Assembly: GCF_004361855.1 (NCBI RefSeq)
Contig: NZ_SNWQ01000004.1
Location: 124,001 to 188,000 of the forward strand
Reading direction: 5' to 3'
DNA: 64,000 nucleotides
From: Kribbella caucasensis
Lineage (GTDB): Bacteria; Actinomycetota; Actinomycetes; Propionibacteriales; Kribbellaceae
Shown: one piece after another, positions 63,324 through 64,000 of the stretch
Numbering within the stretch: position 1 is the first letter of the stretch
How the letters are laid out: each line of letters begins with the position of its first letter
Made by a program: the position numbers and the translations under genes
The notes under the pieces: generated by a model
The model's input: only the letters and a program-made list of their open reading frames with translations
The model's database searches: none
Told to the model about the DNA's origin: nothing

Positions 63324-64000
63324 GTCATCACTGCCCAGAAATCCTGGCGTCAAGAAGGAGCGGCTCGCGGACCTGGCCGACGAGCGTAACGCCCTCGTCG
63401 GTCAGGCAACTGATTGGTTTGCAGCTGGAGGCCGACGTATCCCGGCCGGCTACCTGGAGAAGGATTTCTGGGTGACAGAGGCTCTCCGGTCACTGTCCAG
63501 GCCTCATCGATCGATTCTCCGAGGACATCGACCTCTATATCGTCACCCGTTTCCAGCCTGCCGGCGAGGATCCGCCCATACTGCCTGACTTCCTCGACAG
63601 CGATGATGTCAGCAACCAGCGCGCCGACCGGCTTTTCAGCGCCTTGGCCGAACGGATGCAGGCCGATGTTCGGCGTGACGTGGTCAAGGACACCGAGAAG
63701 AACCCTCGGACAGGGACACGGCGCGCTTACCGATTGGAGTTTGCGACCGGCGGCGTACCAGTCGCGCTGCGGCCGCATGTGTTGATCGAGCTGACCCGGA
63801 TGGGCAATCCGGAGCCGAACGCGCCCCACCAACTACGCTCGCTGGTCAACGAGTACGTGATCGCCGCCGGTATCCGGGACGCCGACTTCGCGGAGTTCGA
63901 GCCGGTCACCATGGACGTCCTGATGCCGCACCGCACGCTGATCGAGAAACTCTGTGCCTTGGAGTGGTGCGCCCAAGCCCTGGGCGAGCGACCAGATGCA
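63316..64000 (+). pseudogene. AbiEii-like nucleotidyltransferase toxin, internal deletion with frameshift, runs off window
   Basis: From TTG 63316 the first frame reads an AbiEii N-terminus up to GYLEKDFWVTEALRSLS (to about 63498). The family then has an FKGGTSLSK-type segment (nucleotidyltransferase motif I) before the DxD part. Here that segment is missing and the next conserved text, GLIDRFSEDIDLYIV, starts at 63500 in a different frame. That frame continues with PHRTLIEKLCALEW to the window edge. A deletion of about 60-75 bp, not a multiple of three, would explain it. The toxin is therefore probably inactive. Confidence 0.75.

Overview
This is GC-rich actinobacterial DNA (strong C/G third positions, GTG starts, many 4-bp ATGA/GTGA gene overlaps). 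The gene set (ESX-type VII secretion, a TreX/TreY/TreZ-like trehalose locus, ANTAR and LLM proteins, secreted proteases) fits a filamentous soil actinobacterium. A Kribbella-like member of the Propionibacteriales is my best guess, but that is inference from gene content and not a database match.

Region 1 (about 1-40,440) is a rearranged type VII secretion (T7SS) locus. It opens with a giant effector-like gene that runs off the left edge, with its small WXG100-like and YbaB-like partner genes (minus strand). Then come mycosin (mycP), two WXG100-like genes, eccC, two further substrate-like genes, eccB and eccD, two tandem paralogous unknown genes and a membrane pseudokinase. A minus-strand operon follows, with response regulator, histidine kinase, a 560-bp repeat tract, a fibronectin protein, a MoxR ATPase, a second fibronectin protein, a DUF58 protein and a transglutaminase-like membrane protein whose catalytic Cys and His are replaced. 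Last is a plus-strand operon with a SARP/AfsR regulator, eccE, a LuxR-type HTH protein and a beta-helix/AAA EccA-like ATPase. The core channel parts (EccB, EccC, EccD, EccE, MycP) and an EccA-type ATPase are therefore all present, interleaved with accessory operons of unknown role.

Region 2 (about 40,440-48,100) is alpha-glucan/trehalose metabolism: treZ, treY and glgX, with a DUF427 gene inverted between treY and treZ. A small 62-residue gene with a good ribosome site lies downstream of treZ.

Region 3 (about 48,260-62,520) is mixed metabolism and envelope or secreted proteins: a fused polysaccharide deacetylase/glycosyltransferase, a DUF1906 secreted protein, an M43-type metalloprotease, a GH13 enzyme with an LLM flavoprotein, a GAF-ANTAR regulator, a trypsin-like protease, a Tat-exported amine oxidase coupled to an exported RidA (behind a 163-bp imperfect palindrome), and an LLM flavoprotein with a cupin.

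Region 4 (62,540-64,000) holds a remnant of a ridA-like sequence, then an AbiEi-like antitoxin with an upstream inverted repeat. Its AbiEii-like toxin partner carries a frameshifting internal deletion and runs off the right edge. I saw no rRNA, tRNA, CRISPR array or transposase.
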